This document shows positions 39,857-46,577 of a DNA stretch of 48,602 nucleotides, one piece after another. The position numbers and the translations under genes were made by a program. The stretch is taken from the NCBI GenBank assembly GCA_017466125.1, contig JAFTUS010000112.1:1-48602 (forward strand), given 5' to 3'. The stretch comes from Lentisphaeria bacterium (GTDB taxonomy: Bacteria; Verrucomicrobiota; Lentisphaeria; Victivallales; Victivallaceae). Within the stretch, counting starts at the first letter, position 1; the number at the start of each line of letters is the position of its first letter. Under the pieces are notes generated by a model. It ran no database searches. It was not told where the DNA came from and saw nothing but the letters and a program-made list of their open reading frames with translations.

Positions 39857-41599
39857 ATGAATAATGTCAATCTTACGATCAATGGTCAGCAAGTGACCGT
39901 TCCCGCCGGCTCCACTATTCTTGAGGCGGCAAAGAAACTCAATATCAAGATCCCGACCCTCTGCTACTGCAAGAGCCTCGGCTGCGGCGTCAGCAATAAA
40001 CCTGCCTCCTGCCGTATCTGTGTGGTCGAAGTCGAAAAACGCCGCAATCTGGCTCCCGCCTGTGCCACTCCTGTTATGGAAGGCATGGTCGTGCATACCA
40101 ACACGCTGCGCGCCCTCCGTGCCCGCCGCACCGTGCTGGAACTCATGCTCAGCGATCATCCCCAGGACTGCCTGACCTGCGCCAAAAACCAGAACTGCGA
40201 ACTGCAGCGTCTCGCCTCTGAATTCGGTATCAGCGATATCGAATTCAAGGGTGAAGTCAACAAGTTTGACGTGGATTCCTCCAGCGGCGCGATCATGCGC
40301 GATCTTTCCAAGTGCATCATGTGCCGCCGCTGCGAAACCGTCTGCAACAGCGTTCAGACGGTCGGGGCCCTGACCGGTTACGGCCGCGGCTTCAATGCCA
40401 AAGTCGGTACTGCCGGACTGGTTCCGCTGGCTGATACCAACTGCACCTTCTGCGGTCAGTGCGTCAACGCCTGTCCTGTCGGTGCCATCACGGGTATCTC
40501 CTACGTCAAGAAAGTCTGGGCTGCCATCAACGATCCTTCCAAGACAGTCATCGTTCAGACGGCTCCTGCCGTCCGCGTTGCCGTCGGTCAGGAATTCGGT
40601 CTCGAAGCCGGAAAACCCGTCACCGGAAAACTGGTTGCCGGTCTCCGCGCTCTCGGATTTGACAAGGTTTTCGACACCAACTTCTCTGCTGACCTCACCA
40701 TTCTGGAAGAGGCCACTGAAATCGTTGAACGTGTCAAATCCGGCAAAAATCTGCCGATCCTCACGAGCTGCTGCCCGGGCTGGATCAACTTCATCGAACA
40801 CAACTTCCCCGATCTGCTGAACATCCCCTCCAGCTGCAAATCTCCGCAGCAGATGTTCGGTGCGGTCGCCAAGAGTTACTATGCTGAAAAAATCGGTATT
40901 GCTCCCAAGGATCTGATCGTGGTTTCCGTCATGCCCTGTCAGGCGAAGAAATACGAAGCCGGACGTCCTGAATTCTCCAAGGACGGTGTCCGTGATGTCG
41001 ATTACGTTGTGACCACCCGTGAACTTTGCCGCATGTTCAAAGAAGCCGGTGTCAACCTCGCCAATATGGAAGACGAAGCGTTTGACAATCCGCTCGGTAT
41101 TTCCACCGGTGCCGCCGACATTTTCGGTGTGACCGGCGGTGTGCTTGAAGCGGCTCTCCGTACCGCCTATTTCATGATCAACGGCAAGGACCTCGAAGGT
41201 GATGCTGTCAACTTCCGCGCAGTCCGCGGTCTTGACGGTGTCAAAGAGGCCAGCATTCCGGTTGCTCCCGGTCTGACCCTCAACGTCGCCGCCTGCTCCG
41301 GTTTGGGCAATGCCCGTAAACTGCTGGAAATGGTGCAGAAAGACCCCAACCGCTTCCAGGCGATCGAAATCATGGCATGTCCCGGCGGCTGTATCAACGG
41401 CGGCGGCCAGCCCTATCTCCACGGTGACAGTGATCTGCTCGAAAAGCGCATGAAAGGTCTCTATACTGAGGACGAAAGCAAAACCATGCGTATGTCCCAC
41501 GAAAACCCGGCGATCAAGGCTCTCTACAAAGAGTACCTCGGTGAACCCGGCAGTGAGAAAGCGCATCACTTGCTGCACACTCACTACCACAGCAAATAA
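39857..41599 (+). CDS. hydA: FeFe hydrogenase catalytic subunit
   Basis: Group A FeFe hydrogenase of 580 residues. N-terminal NuoG-like [2Fe-2S] domain (Cys36-Cys55 region), the His-ligated cluster motif DHPQDCLTCAKNQNC (100-114), two [4Fe-4S] sites (CIMCRRCETVC and CTFCGQCVNACPVGA, 153-209), then the H-cluster domain with L1 TSCCPGW (303-309; Cys305 proton-transfer, Cys306 ligand), L2 MPCQAKK (359-365) and L3 CPGGCINGGGQP (508-519). All ligands are present, so the enzyme should be active once matured by HydEFG, which are not in this window. Ends 20 nt before a strong terminator. Confidence 0.97.
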   Translation: MNNVNLTINGQQVTVPAGSTILEAAKKLNIKIPTLCYCKSLGCGVSNKPASCRICVVEVEKRRNLAPACATPVMEGMVVHTNTLRALRARRTVLELMLSDHPQDCLTCAKNQNCELQRLASEFGISDIEFKGEVNKFDVDSSSGAIMRDLSKCIMCRRCETVCNSVQTVGALTGYGRGFNAKVGTAGLVPLADTNCTFCGQCVNACPVGAITGISYVKKVWAAINDPSKTVIVQTAPAVRVAVGQEFGLEAGKPVTGKLVAGLRALGFDKVFDTNFSADLTILEEATEIVERVKSGKNLPILTSCCPGWINFIEHNFPDLLNIPSSCKSPQQMFGAVAKSYYAEKIGIAPKDLIVVSVMPCQAKKYEAGRPEFSKDGVRDVDYVVTTRELCRMFKEAGVNLANMEDEAFDNPLGISTGAADIFGVTGGVLEAALRTAYFMINGKDLEGDAVNFRAVRGLDGVKEASIPVAPGLTLNVAACSGLGNARKLLEMVQKDPNRFQAIEIMACPGGCINGGGQPYLHGDSDLLEKRMKGLYTEDESKTMRMSHENPAIKALYKEYLGEPGSEKAHHLLHTHYHSK

Positions 41600-41618
41600 C
41601 TTTTTGAAAGTTATCAAA

Positions 41619-41663
41619 GGGGCTGTTGCAAAACCTGAAAAAGGCAAGCAACGCCCCTTTTTT
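41619..41663 (+). terminator. hydrogenase operon terminator
   Basis: Stem GGGGC(T)GTTGC (41619-41629) with GCAACGCCCC (41648-41657), one bulged T, followed by TTTTTT. Its sequence parallels the tsf terminator. Confidence 0.9.
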
Positions 41664-41743
41664 ATTGCTTCCGTATTAAACGCAGACACATCTGCAAAAA
41701 ATGTAATTACCCGAAAGTTTTCACAGATATCCTCGGGGTTGTT

Positions 41744-42001
41744 TTAATTGTTCGGAAAACATCTCTCAACCTCAAAATGGTTGCGAGTCAGTGAAAAAAG
41801 GTTATCGCTTCGCTAACTCGCGAAAATATCTCTGTTTTCAGCATTTTTGAAAACAGAGAAAAATTTTCAGCTCAACCGAAAGGACTTTTTCTCCGAAACA
41901 ACTGCAAATTGCCCCTGAAAAAGATATCAACTTGCGACTTTGCCGAAGAAATAAAAAAACGGAATTTTAGATAGCCGCAAAGGCTGTATCTGAAATTCCG
42001 T
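41744..42001. repeat. Dispersed repeat, copy B
   Basis: Second copy of the element at 10938-11091, carrying about 100 extra nt (roughly 41780-41880) that contain further hairpins, including a 12-bp stem TCTCTGTTTTCA (41829-41840) with 41848-41859. The whole gene-free stretch 41600-42023 is the hydA terminator plus this element. Confidence 0.7.
41951..42001 (-). terminator. Terminator of the small paralogue gene cluster
   Basis: Stem 41959-41973 with 41987-42001 (15 positions, one imperfect pair) with an extra inner GCC/GGC, followed on the minus strand by TTTTTTTAT. It is the right end of repeat copy B and lies 22 nt after the last paralogue. Confidence 0.75.
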
Positions 42002-42023
42002 ATACACTGCCCCCCCTGCAATG

Positions 42024-42312
42024 TCAGCCCATTCTCAATGCCTCCGGCGGCAAATCAGAAAGAATTTCTCTGATCGATTTGTCTCGAGTCTGATTTACTT
42101 TTGAATTAAGGATCGCTTCAGCAAGTTCTTTCTCATTTTCATCAAATCCGTATTCTTGTTCATCTTCGCAATCTTCTTCTCTTTCTGTTAAAATATACCC
42201 ACCTGAACTTAATTGATACCTCAACCCGTTATAATAAAAAACAAATCATCCTTCTCCGGATTATCAAAACACTCATAAAATTTATCCACGCAGTTTTTAC
42301 TTCCATTCCCAT
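42024..42312 (-). pseudogene. Third immunity-like paralogue, broken by two 1-nt deletions
   Basis: Closely related to 42619-42909. Reading from the ATG at 42312 gives MGMEVKTA, then a missing base in the sense codon TTG (near 42288) shifts the frame. A second missing base near 42232, within the sense FFDY codons, shifts it again. With both restored the product would read on through the intact 3' frame (YQLSSGGYILTEREEDCEDEQEYGFDE and NSKVNQTRDKSIREILSDLPPEALRMG). An ATG at 42224 could still yield a 66-residue C-terminal piece. Same spacing and ribosome-site context as its siblings. Confidence 0.8.
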
Positions 42313-42325
42313 ATTAAATCCTTAA

Positions 42326-42607
42326 TTATACCAGTAATTTTTCCGGAGGAAGTTCCAACAGCATTTCCCGGATTGATTTATCACGAGTCTGATTTACTTT
42401 GGAATCTAAAACTGCTTCAACAAATTCTCTGTTGTCGCCAGCAATACAATATTCCATTTCATCCCCGGTTACAAGATCTTCTGTGATAATATATCTTCCC
42501 CAATAGCTGATCATATAATTCAAGCCGTCATAATCAAACATCAAATTATCTGTATCGTTTTTTTCTATATTTGCATAAAATTTATCAAGAGCAGTTACCA
42601 TTTCCAT
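42326..42607 (-). CDS. Immunity-like small acidic protein, paralogue 2
   Basis: A 93-residue acidic protein starting MEMVTALDKFYANIEKND; the ATG at 42607 has AAAGGAT 6 nt upstream and is preferred over the GTG at 42622. It shares with paralogue 1 the pattern TALDKFY, the F-DY-GL-Y core, E-----VNQ-RDKSIRE and ELPPE, at perhaps half identity, so it has diverged much more than copies 1 and 3. Small acidic proteins in tandem behind a toxin-like gene are typical of immunity-gene arrays. No named family was recognised. Confidence 0.75.
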   Translation of the reverse strand: MEMVTALDKFYANIEKNDTDNLMFDYDGLNYMISYWGRYIITEDLVTGDEMEYCIAGDNREFVEAVLDSKVNQTRDKSIREMLLELPPEKLLV

Positions 42608-42618
42608 ATTAAATCCTT

Positions 42619-42909
42619 TCACCCCAGCCAGATTGCTTCCGGCGGCAATTCAGCAAGGATTTCTCGGATGCTTTTATCACGAGCTTGATTTACTTTTGAA
42701 TTAAGGATCGCTTCAGCAAGTTCTTTTCCAGTTTCATCAAAACCATATTCTTGTTCATCTTCACCATCTTCAGTTCTCCATGTAAAAATATAGCAGCAAG
42801 AACTCAACTGATAACTTAATCCTTCATAGTCAAAAAACAAATCATCCTTTTTAGGATTTTCAAAACACTCATAAAATTTATCCAACGCAGTTTTTACTTC
42901 CATTCCCAT
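42619..42909 (-). CDS. Immunity-like small acidic protein, paralogue 1
   Basis: A 96-residue acidic protein beginning MGMEVKTALDKFYECFENPKK, with the core LFFDYEGLSYQLSS and a C-terminal NSKVNQARDKSIREILAELPPE. Its start lies 16 nt inside the 3' end of the upstream MGGRGAS gene, with AAAGGATTTTAT before the ATG, so the two are tightly coupled as expected for a toxin and its immunity gene. The core resembles small immunity proteins seen behind phage-linked polymorphic toxins, by memory only. Function inferred from context. Confidence 0.75.
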   Translation of the reverse strand: MGMEVKTALDKFYECFENPKKDDLFFDYEGLSYQLSSCCYIFTWRTEDGEDEQEYGFDETGKELAEAILNSKVNQARDKSIREILAELPPEAIWLG

Positions 42910-43295
42910 ATAAAATCCTTTCTGCCTGTAGCTTTTTCTATTGCATTTTTGTACTTTACTATATCTGACTTGCTTAAAGGCGAATGTGCTTTTTCACGTT
43001 CGCCATTTTGCCATTTGTGACAATGAACAGCTTCTTTGGGATGTTTATCAAAAGGATGCCCCCAGTCAATATCTTTTTTTACATTGCCATTTTTATCATA
43101 TACTCTTAATTGCTTTACTGTTCCATATTGAGTTTTTCCCAAATATTGCGAATTCGGTTTTGCTGTTGTCGGCAGTATTTTGCCTTTGGGATCTGAACTT
43201 TTTATAATCGGTATGCCATGAGCTTTCCCCACTGTTCTGTATCCTCTCGGCGCACGTCCGCTTCTTCCGCCGTAACTTGCTCCTCTTCCTCCCAT
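42894..43295 (-). CDS. Small MGGRGAS-type protein, candidate polymorphic toxin
   Basis: A basic 133-residue protein. The N-terminus MGGRGASYGGRSGRAPRG is a Gly/Arg-rich leader of a kind I associate with phage-linked proteins. The C-terminal 80 residues hold a compact domain with YGTVKQLRVYDKNGNVKKDIDWGHPFDKHP, then VHCHKW and REKAHSPLS, that is, a D-x-D-x-x-H and H-x-H-x-W pattern that could be a nuclease-type active site. AAGGAG precedes the ATG, which lies 1 nt after the DUF4417 stop. Followed by three immunity-like paralogues. A toxin role is inference; a phage accessory protein is the alternative. Confidence 0.65.
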   Translation of the reverse strand: MGGRGASYGGRSGRAPRGYRTVGKAHGIPIIKSSDPKGKILPTTAKPNSQYLGKTQYGTVKQLRVYDKNGNVKKDIDWGHPFDKHPKEAVHCHKWQNGEREKAHSPLSKSDIVKYKNAIEKATGRKDFIWEWK

Positions 43296-43296
43296 A

Positions 43297-43850
43297 TTAT
43301 TGTTTCTCCTTATAACTTACACCGCGATGGCCGTATTTCCAAGTCATTGAAGTGTTTGAAAACGAAATAATTTCGTAATTTCCTGATTTTAATTCATCCG
43401 GAACTTTTCCGTAAAGGATGATTTTGTCAGGATTCAATTTTTCGATCATTGCTTCAAATCCACGCAAAAATATCTTGCGGCACTCTTTGGAGTACATTGT
43501 CCCAACAGAGGAAACAGCAACAACAGAACCGGGAGTTATGCCATCAAAACAATAATCAAAACTGTCAATGTCTGCCCACGAAACTGTTGGAATGACACGG
43601 CATCCGGATCGCTGCATCATTTGTCCGAGAAGTCTGGAACGGTAAACATTCCAGATTTTCATTGCTTGCGGCATATCCGTATACAATGAAAAATCCGGAA
43701 AAAGCACAACATCAAAATTTCTTAAATGCGGTATATAACGCCAAGGTAAACGCCACACTCTTTCAAAACGGAAATCATCCAGAAAGAAATGAATTCCACA
43801 AGAAAATTGTGTACTTCGCAAAGAATGACAAAAATTAATCAGCGTATAAA
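43297..43850 (-). pseudogene. DUF4417 protein gene, 5' end missing
   Basis: The conserved part of a DUF4417 domain is clear: LINFCHSL, CGIHFFLDDFRFERVWRLPWRYIPHL, FDVVLFPDFSLYTDMPQAMKIWNVYRSRLLG, VIPTVSWADIDSFDYCFDGITPGSVVAVSSVG and DKIILYGKVP. The family is found on phages and mobile elements of gut bacteria and its function is unknown. Upstream of about 43850 the frame runs into sequence antisense to an IS3 transposase, so the natural N-terminus (tens of residues) is lost. A downstream start could still express a shortened protein. Linked to the MGGRGAS gene by a 1-nt gap. Confidence 0.75.
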
Positions 43851-43884
43851 TGTAAAAGATTATACCGCGTGTCAAATTGCAGCC

Positions 43885-44253
43885 ATGAAACGCAGGATGG
43901 CGATCTTGGAAGAAGAAAATCAAATTTTTCGCCGGAGTGGATGCGGTACATCAGCCTCAATTGATGAAAAGGTTGCTGCTGTAAAACAACTTCAAGATAA
44001 TTTTTCAATTCACGCAATTTGTCGTACTCTCAATTTGACAAAAGGTACATACTATAACCGCTTGTACCGAACTCCTGCAGAAACTGTTTTTGAGCAGCGC
44101 AATGATGAATTGTCATCGATCATAAAAGAAATATTCGAAGTAAGCAATGGACGGTTCGGTGCAAATATGATCCATGTTAAAATGCGAGAGCAGGGAATTG
44201 TCGTATCAAGAAAGCATGTGAAAACCTTGATGAATAGAATGCAATTGGTCAGT
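43885..44253 (+). mobile_element. IS3-family transposase internal fragment
   Basis: About 123 codons of IS3-type transposase: the end of an OrfA-like leucine-zipper region (MKRRMAILEEENQIFRR) fused in frame to the N-terminal HTH_21 part of OrfB (FSIHAICRTLNLTKGTYYNRL, then ELSSIIKEIFEVSNGRFGANMIHVKMREQGIVVSRKHVKTLMNRM). The DDE catalytic domain, the OrfA helix-turn-helix and both terminal inverted repeats are absent, so this is a dead scrap left by deletion. It separates the DUF4417 gene from the 5' gene fragment at 44254-44528. Confidence 0.8.
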
Positions 44254-44528
44254 CGGCAGATGCCTCCGGTTCTTTTCAATACCCGCAGCAGAAGAGCTGC
44301 GAGACAACCGCTCTTTTTCTCTGCCGGAGTTTCTATCGCACAAACTTCCGCCCAATACGCTTCCCGTTCCGGAGTATCTCGCCATGGCGGCAATTGCGGC
44401 GGCTTTGGTAATAGTGGGTATTTTGACCAGTCTGCGCTCATGTTTATTGTATTTACTTGATATTTTGTTTCGTTGTATTGACAGATGCAATCAAAGTTAT
44501 CCTGATTTCCCGACAAAGATTTTTCCAT
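44254..44528 (-). pseudogene. 5' fragment of an unidentified gene, cut by IS3 remnant
   Basis: A frame with a very good start: promoter TTGCAA-N17-TATATT and AAAGGA 8 nt before the ATG at 44528. About 92 residues (MEKSLSGNQDNFDCICQY start; then SADWSKYPLLPKPPQLPPWR, DTPEREAYWAEV and KKSGCLAALLLRVLK) precede the IS3 junction, after which the frame is antisense to the transposase. It was probably the first gene of the operon that continued into DUF4417 and the toxin/immunity-like genes. No family recognised. The opposite strand also has an open frame with a membrane-helix-like segment, but without start signals. Confidence 0.55.
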
Positions 44529-44550
44529 GAGAGTTTTCCTTTCAACAGTT

Positions 44551-44579
44551 AATATAACAGAGCAAGGTACTTATTGCAA
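44551..44579 (-). promoter_or_regulatory. Promoter of the broken accessory operon
   Basis: Minus strand: TTGCAA (44579-44574), a 17-nt spacer and TATATT (44556-44551). The predicted leader is short, with the ribosome site right after the start of transcription. Confidence 0.7.
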
Positions 44580-44610
44580 GCGGAAACTCTCATTTCCCAT
44601 TTTCTTACAT

Positions 44611-44791
44611 CATACGGAGCGTGAGCGGAGTGCTTCATATCGGAATGAAATGAAGATGCTTCATATTGTGGAGTGAAACGAAACAATGCTTCATCGTCAG
44701 GCTTTTATGAAGCACGGCTTCGCCGTATGAAGCGGCACGTTGTGCCATGAAGCGCACCTGCGGTGCATGAAGCGAAGCCTGACGGCTTCAT
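44611..44791. repeat. Tandem hairpin-unit array beside tRNA-Pro
   Basis: Four ATGAAGC boxes at 44707, 44727, 44747 and 44767 are spaced exactly 20 nt apart. Each of the first three is followed by a 13-nt hairpin with a 5-bp stem and 3-nt loop: ACGGC/GCCGT, GGCAC/GTGCC and GCACC/GGTGC. Outside them CGTCAGGCTT (44695-44704) pairs with AAGCCTGACG (44775-44784), closing a multi-branched structure. Inverse boxes GCTTCAT occur at 44632, 44658, 44688 and 44785, and the left edge begins with CGGAGCGTGAGCGGAG. It holds no gene. Confidence 0.85.
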
Positions 44792-44792
44792 T

Positions 44793-44820
44793 TTTTTTTG
44801 CCCAAATTTGGGCAAAAAAA
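44793..44820. repeat. 28-nt perfect palindrome abutting the tRNA-Pro 3' end
   Basis: TTTTTTTGCCCAAA (44793-44806) and its exact complement (44807-44820), touching the CCA end of tRNA-Pro. Read from the tRNA, seven Ts come first, then a GCCCAAATTTGGGC hairpin. The T run could end tRNA transcription; the palindrome may also be part of an integration junction. Confidence 0.8.
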
Positions 44821-44900
44821 TGGTCGGAGTGACAAGATTCGAACTTGCGACCTCTTGGTCCCGAACCAAGCGCTCTAATACCAGGCTGAGCTACACTCCG
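44821..44900 (-). tRNA. tRNA-Pro (CGG anticodon)
   Basis: An 80-nt cloverleaf with encoded CCA: acceptor CGGAGTG/CACTCCG (C1-G72, as usual for bacterial tRNA-Pro), D arm GCTC/GAGC, anticodon stem CTTGG/CCAAG with loop TTCGGGA, T arm GCAAG-TTCGAAT-CTTGT. The D loop, AGCCTGGTATTA, has 12 nt, three more than a common tRNA-Pro. The mobile-looking island starts at its 3' end, fitting use of this tRNA as an insertion site. Confidence 0.95.
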
Positions 44901-44915
44901 ACTTAATAGAAAGAT

Positions 44916-44943
44916 AATATATCCCGGTTTTTATAAAAGTCAA
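44916..44943 (-). promoter_or_regulatory. tRNA-Pro promoter
   Basis: Minus strand: TTGACT (44943-44938), a 16-nt spacer and TATATT (44921-44916), 15 nt before the tRNA 5' end. Confidence 0.7.
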
Positions 44944-45009
44944 GCCGAAATTCAAAAAAAGATCATTTTTTCCAATAATGTTGATGAAAATTACCGATCC
45001 GGAAAAAGC

Positions 45010-45291
45010 TCAATTCATTTTCAGAAGAGCTTCCGCGCCGGACATGCCGACGGTCACACCCATTTCTGCTGCCTTTTCCGAACAGGCTTTCACTTCTGCC
45101 GACATCATATCATGGAAACTGTTGACACCTGTCACAATTGCAAGCGCGTGTCCGAATTTATTGGCAGCTTCCAGACTGAAATATCCGCATCCGAGAGCAC
45201 CTGTTTCTCCGGAAATAAAGAGCAGATTGCACCCGGCAAAGGGGATCCGGTAAGAGGTAAACTGTTTGCCGCCGACTGTAATGATTTCCAT
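45010..45291 (-). CDS. DUF1805 (YunC-like) protein
   Basis: Small conserved protein of 93 residues matching DUF1805: LLFISGETGALGCGYFSLEAANKFGHALAIVTGVNSFHDMMSAEV, with the invariant GCGY element. Function is unknown. The start is the ATG at 45291, with AAAGGG 7 nt upstream; a TTG two codons earlier is less likely. It lies 137 nt downstream of the dGTPase gene on the same strand and may share its transcript. The gap 45292-45428 shows no clear signal. Confidence 0.85.
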   Translation of the reverse strand: MEIITVGGKQFTSYRIPFAGCNLLFISGETGALGCGYFSLEAANKFGHALAIVTGVNSFHDMMSAEVKACSEKAAEMGVTVGMSGAEALLKMN

Positions 45292-45428
45292 GTTCAAACC
45301 CTTTCTTTTTTATTGTTGAGGTGATTTCACCCGTCTCCAAAAATGTCAGAAAATTCTTGTTGCGATCTGCCAATGGAGCGTTTTCTGCGGTTACCTTCAA
45401 ACTACCATTTCCAGCTCATCAACAATTG

Positions 45429-46577
45429 TTATATCAGCAACCCGCAGATCCGGGTAAACTCTTTCTGTGCAAAGACATCTGTCATTCCTGCAATGTAATC
45501 TGCCGCAGCACGGTAAAGCCCATCCGTTTCGATCCGTTTGACCGCAGAACTGCCCATCTCTTCCGGGTTGCGGGTGTACGCTTCAAAGAGAGCCGACATC
45601 CGGGAAAGAGACATGCCGTTCAAGCGTTCCAGTTTCGGATGGAAATACAGATTTTTATAGAGAAAATCCCGCAGTTCCAAGGTCTCTTTTTCGTATTCCG
45701 GACTGAATGAGATCAGTTTTCTGTCAAGCCCGCGGACCGCTGAAGAATTTGCCGGGGCAAATTCCGTCAGAAGTTTGTCGGAATAACAGATCGCATCGCG
45801 AACCATATTGTCGATCAGACAGCGGATCGCATAAGATTCAAACCGTTCCGCCCCCTCATCTGCGAGTCCTGTCTCTCTGACCCGTTCTACAGCCCGTTCC
45901 CAGACTGCCATCCCTTTCAGCATTTCGGAATGGATCAACCCGGAATCAAAACCGTCGTCAAGGTCATGACCGTAATAGGTCAAATCATCTGCCAGGTCTG
46001 CGATTTGAGCTTCCAGGGATTGAAACAGCGGAAGGATTTTTCCATCCAGCATCGTTTCCCCGGCTTCCCGGTGTTTGACCAGTCCGGCGCGGACTTCCCA
46101 GGTAAGGTTGATCCCATCATAAGAGGGATATTTTATTTCAAGATGATCCACGATCCGCAATGCCTGCAGGTTGTGGTCAAAACCGCCGTGAGAAGCCATG
46201 ATTTTGTTCAAAGCCCGTTCCCCTGCATGCCCGAAAGGGGTATGCCCCAAGTCATGGGCAAGGGAGATCGTCTCCGCGAGATCCTCGTTCAAATAAAGGG
46301 AACGCGCCATGGTGCGGGAGATGGCTGCGACTTCGATCGTATGAGTCAGCCGGGTGCGCATATGGTCTCCGGATCCGCTCAGGAACACCTGTGTTTTGTG
46401 TTCCAGTCTGCGAAATGCTTTGGAGTGCAGGATCCGGTCACGGTCACGCTGAAAATCTGTCCGGAAGGGATGCTGCGCCTCCGGATAAACCCTGCCTTGA
46501 GATTCACTGTTTTTCACTGCATAAGGTGCAAGGGAGGTATTTTCATCCTGACATTGAACTCGTAAATCGCGGATCAT
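45429..46577 (-). CDS. dgt: Deoxyguanosinetriphosphate triphosphohydrolase-like protein
   Basis: HD-domain dNTP triphosphohydrolase (dGTPase, type 2 length), 382 residues, cleaving dNTPs to deoxynucleoside and triphosphate. Metal-binding motifs are in SGDHMRTRLTHTIEVA (H of the HD set), AHDLGHTPFGHAGE (HD core) and, further on, DLADDLTYYGHDLDDG. N-terminal PFRTDFQRDRDRILHSKAFRRLEHKTQVF is the family start block. The ATG overlaps the stop of the upstream citrate-synthase-like gene by 4 nt (ATGA). Confidence 0.93.
   Translation of the reverse strand: MIRDLRVQCQDENTSLAPYAVKNSESQGRVYPEAQHPFRTDFQRDRDRILHSKAFRRLEHKTQVFLSGSGDHMRTRLTHTIEVAAISRTMARSLYLNEDLAETISLAHDLGHTPFGHAGERALNKIMASHGGFDHNLQALRIVDHLEIKYPSYDGINLTWEVRAGLVKHREAGETMLDGKILPLFQSLEAQIADLADDLTYYGHDLDDGFDSGLIHSEMLKGMAVWERAVERVRETGLADEGAERFESYAIRCLIDNMVRDAICYSDKLLTEFAPANSSAVRGLDRKLISFSPEYEKETLELRDFLYKNLYFHPKLERLNGMSLSRMSALFEAYTRNPEEMGSSAVKRIETDGLYRAAADYIAGMTDVFAQKEFTRICGLLI

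Noticed and set aside
37360-39882. 840-codon minus-strand ORF opposite hydC-hydB
   Set aside because: It is antisense to genes with complete Fe-S and flavin motifs; the open frame is a by-product of strongly biased codon use in the hydrogenase genes. The 616-codon ORF opposite hydA (39839-41689) is rejected likewise.
44254-44460. C-terminal part of the plus-strand ORF that begins in the IS3 fragment
   Set aside because: After about 44253 the residues no longer resemble a transposase, and the opposite strand carries a promoter, ribosome site and start codon, so this is read-through.
44707-44791. CRISPR array reading of the 20-nt units
   Set aside because: The constant part is only 7 nt, the variable part is itself a 13-nt hairpin rather than a unique spacer, and no cas genes are near.
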